A stretch of DNA of 64,000 bases from Clostridia bacterium (GTDB lineage Bacteria; Bacillota; Clostridia; Oscillospirales; CAG-272). Location of the stretch: NCBI GenBank assembly GCA_017631085.1, contig JAGBTY010000003.1, positions 1-64,000 on the forward strand, in the 5' to 3' direction. The notes under the pieces were generated by a model. It was not told where the DNA came from. It was given only the letters and a program-made list of their open reading frames with translations, and searched no databases. Positions 63,589 through 64,000 of the stretch are shown here, one piece after another. A program made the translations under genes and the position numbers. Position 1 is the first letter of the stretch. Every line of letters starts with the position of its first letter.

Positions 63589-63630
63589 ATATGTTGGATA
63601 AATTCCATTCTGTTATTTTTTATTACAAAA

Positions 63631-63647
63631 TACGAACAATGTTCGTA
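63631..63647. promoter_or_regulatory. 17-bp palindrome in the lipoprotein gene leader
   Basis: TACGAAC-AAT-GTTCGTA is a perfect 7-3-7 inverted repeat about 40 bases after the predicted transcript start and just before the ribosome binding site. A repressor operator for a sugar regulon is a reasonable guess. Confidence 0.6.
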
Positions 63648-63664
63648 AATTTCAAGGAGGTTTT

Positions 63665-64000
63665 ATGAAAAGACTGATTACAATTTTGCTGTTATCCGTT
63701 ATGCTTCTTACAACTCTCGTTGCATGTGGCGGAGATGATAAGAAATCCGGTGATGGCAGCATTTCCGACGAATCTACATATCTTCCAAATGTAGATTTCG
63801 AAGGCTACGCGTTCAGAGTTCTTCACACAGACGGCGGAAAGATCTCTGCAATAGACGACGAGGATGCGGACGAAACGTCTATTCTCTATCAGGCATCGGT
63901 TGAGCGTGACTCTGAAATGATCGACCGCTTCAATATAAAAATTGAAGATGTTGAGTCTGGTTCCTCTAACGGAATAACCGATTACGTAACCAAAGACGCT
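63665..64000 (+). CDS. Extracellular solute-binding lipoprotein, partial (first 112 codons)
   Basis: The frame is open at the window end. The N-terminus 'MKRLITILLLSVMLLTTLVAC' type signal has the lipobox LVAC with the lipidated Cys at residue 21, followed by an acidic, Ser/Asp/Lys-rich linker (about 22-40) and the start of a mature domain ('FEGYAFRVLHTDGG'). This resembles solute-binding proteins of sugar ABC transporters in gut Clostridia. AAGGAGG lies 4 bases before the ATG. The permease genes would lie beyond the window. Binding specificity cannot be read. Confidence 0.8.
   Translation, partial: MKRLITILLLSVMLLTTLVACGGDDKKSGDGSISDESTYLPNVDFEGYAFRVLHTDGGKISAIDDEDADETSILYQASVERDSEMIDRFNIKIEDVESGSSNGITDYVTKDA

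Overview
The window looks like the chromosome of an uncultured, spore-forming anaerobic member of the Clostridia (Oscillospirales or Christensenellales type, most likely from a gut). The basis is a SpoIVB peptidase, a rubredoxin plus flavo-diiron protein pair for oxygen or NO removal, a T-box-controlled aspS-gatCAB operon, canonical low-GC Gram-positive promoters and Shine-Dalgarno sites, and many carbohydrate-active enzymes without outer-membrane machinery. No phage, plasmid, CRISPR, rRNA or tRNA genes were found.

Layout. 1-445: two tandem copies of a roughly 220-bp non-coding cassette with identical ends and different cores. 656-10177: a 3173-residue Cys-rich secreted lipoprotein. 10258-15225 (minus): marR, a heterodimeric ABC exporter and a nuclease-like protein of unknown function, with an autoregulatory promoter/operator. 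15538-16725: spoIVB. 16788-22334 (minus): a GH38-like DUF5054 protein, an amidohydrolase and a 12-repeat FG-GAP protein without a signal peptide. 22530-26422: ddl, prmC, a small membrane protein and mnmE. 26507-35516: GH94 phosphorylase, an MFS transporter, a wall or membrane-anchored protein, split ThrE, a pyridoxal-kinase-like enzyme and a GH99-like protein.

35558-36101 (minus) holds no ORF but has its own strong promoter and an intrinsic terminator. I read it as a candidate large non-coding RNA of about 545 nt and consider it the most interesting feature here. After it come a UPF0316 membrane protein, an alpha/beta hydrolase plus EEP-family hydrolase pair, and the rubredoxin-FDP operon (the rubredoxin is 52 residues).

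40275-45455 (minus) is the T-box-aspS-gatC-gatA-gatB operon. Its GatA has lost all three amidase catalytic residues. 45558-53096 is an operon for oxidative degradation of 2-oxo acids from aromatic amino acids: paaK, iorA, iorB, paaK, an ACT protein, an amidohydrolase and an aminotransferase. It ends in a 315-bp element of serial hairpins bounded by inverted repeats. 53428-58453 is hexuronate catabolism (AraC regulator diverging from uxaC, uxuA, an SDR mannonate oxidoreductase and a TIM-barrel isomerase). 58615-62618 is lacZ diverging from an AraC regulator around a 29-bp perfect palindrome; the regulator may start at an AUA codon. 62651-64000 holds an esterase and the start of a solute-binding lipoprotein that probably opens a sugar ABC transporter operon.

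Several starts were moved from the longest frame to an ATG with a proper ribosome binding site. All functional calls come from motif reading only; no database search was possible.
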